From assembly GCA_021399405.1 (NCBI GenBank), contig JAAFKL010000123.1, positions 1-23,984 on the forward strand: 23,984 nt of DNA, given 5' to 3'. The notes under the pieces are model-generated. The model made no database searches and was not told the DNA's origin. It was given only the letters and a program-made list of their open reading frames with translations. Shown here in pieces: positions 23,648 to 23,984 of this stretch. The position numbers and the translations under genes are program-made. The DNA is from Candidatus Heimdallarchaeota archaeon. Lineage in GTDB: Archaea; Asgardarchaeota; Heimdallarchaeia; Heimdallarchaeales; Kariarchaeaceae. Positions within the stretch are counted from its first letter, which is position 1. Every line of letters starts with the position of its first letter.

Positions 23648-23671
23648 AGATCGTGACCTAAGTAACGATCT
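23648..23671. promoter_or_regulatory. Perfect inverted repeat upstream of aglB
   Basis: AGATCGT (23648-23654) and ACGATCT (23665-23671) flank a 10-base spacer, 27 bases from the aglB start, in the region divergent from atpD. It could be an operator or, if transcription begins further upstream at the AT-rich box near 23690, a hairpin in the 5' leader. Confidence 0.4.
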
Positions 23672-23883
23672 AAATCACACAAAAAATCAATATTAAAAAA
23701 GGAATGGATATTGTATACGCGTCTTACTCTATATTATATCTTGAAACAATAATATCTTTTTGATCAAGTTAAATGAAATAAAATCATGTCATTTTTGTTT
23801 GATAAATGGGTTTTTCAATTCTTTAGGTTGCGATAACTAATAGAAAATATAAATATCAATAATTGAGTAAAGAAAAATAAGGA

Positions 23884-23984
23884 ATGAGCTCAGATAAAAT
23901 AGAGGGTATAGCACCCACTCGTATGCAATTGTTGGAATTAAAAAACAAAGCAGCTCTTGCAACTCATGGACACGATCTTCTCAA
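23884..23984 (+). CDS. atpD: A-type ATP synthase subunit D, N-terminal fragment
   Basis: Only the first 33 codons are in the window. They read MSSDKIEGIAPTRMQLLELK and continue with a basic, Ala-rich helix. This matches the conserved start of archaeal/vacuolar ATPase subunit D, whose N-terminus has the pattern I-x-P-T-R-M-x-L-L-x-L-K. The subunit forms the long coiled-coil central rotor shaft that links catalysis in A1 to rotation. The ATG at 23884 is preceded by AAGGA, and a TATA-like AATATAAATAT lies about 33 bases upstream. The gene runs off the right edge; other ATP synthase genes may follow. Confidence 0.82.
   Translation, partial: MSSDKIEGIAPTRMQLLELKNKAALATHGHDLL

Overview
The window comes from an AT-rich archaeon, most likely an Asgard archaeon and perhaps of the Heimdallarchaeia (inference). 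Archaeal signs read directly from the sequence are two tRNA genes with introns at the archaeal 37/38 site, an AglB/STT3 oligosaccharyltransferase, the start of an A-type ATP synthase subunit D gene, an archaeosortase-like membrane protein, and TATA-like boxes about 27-33 bases upstream of several start codons, which suggests leaderless transcripts. The Asgard placement rests on weaker signs: an STT3 with a eukaryote-style DxxKxxxMxxI motif, a seven-bladed WD40-like protein, a possible AN1-like zinc finger, and fatty-acid type enzymes. A marker-gene or ribosomal-protein tree would be needed to settle it.

Layout. (1) 1-5042 is an electron-transfer and acyl-CoA block. etfB-etfA lie on the minus strand and diverge from an acyl-CoA dehydrogenase and a GlcD-like FAD-linked oxidase on the plus strand. 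The shared intergenic region carries two dyads that look like operators. (2) 5043-10197 holds two close paralogues of a family 5 (peptide/nickel type) substrate-binding protein. Both have a signal peptide and a C-terminal hydrophobic anchor with a basic tail. They are separated by a 736-base gene-free stretch, and each is followed by the same long-range inverted repeat. (3) 10198-11643 has an agmatinase-like ureohydrolase and a small DoxX/DUF417-like membrane protein. (4) 11885-11985 is tRNA-Gln(UUG) with a 29-base intron. (5) 12011-14318 has a secreted, sequon-bearing protein with a C-terminal anchor, a hotdog acyl-CoA thioesterase, and an archaeosortase with an intact Cys/Arg/His triad. (6) 14344-20116 is a mixed set: alpha/beta hydrolase, PlsC-type acyltransferase, seven-bladed propeller, RlmF/METTL16-like methyltransferase, Gfo/Idh/MocA oxidoreductase and M19 dipeptidase. 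(7) 20273-20365 is tRNA-Thr(UGU) with a 19-base intron and a weak bulge-helix-bulge. (8) 20388-23984 has a site-2-protease-like M50 protein fused to an N-terminal zinc finger, the STT3/AglB oligosaccharyltransferase, and the divergent start of atpD, cut by the window edge.

How the genes may work together. The clearest story is a surface-protein pathway. Three exported proteins end in a Pro-containing motif, a short hydrophobic segment and a basic tail. The window also encodes an archaeosortase that could process such tails and an oligosaccharyltransferase that could glycosylate the same proteins, one of which has four N-glycosylation sequons. The second theme is acyl-CoA metabolism: ETF, acyl-CoA dehydrogenase, thioesterase and PlsC-type acyltransferase. 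I saw no insertion sequences, CRISPR arrays, rRNA genes or phage genes.
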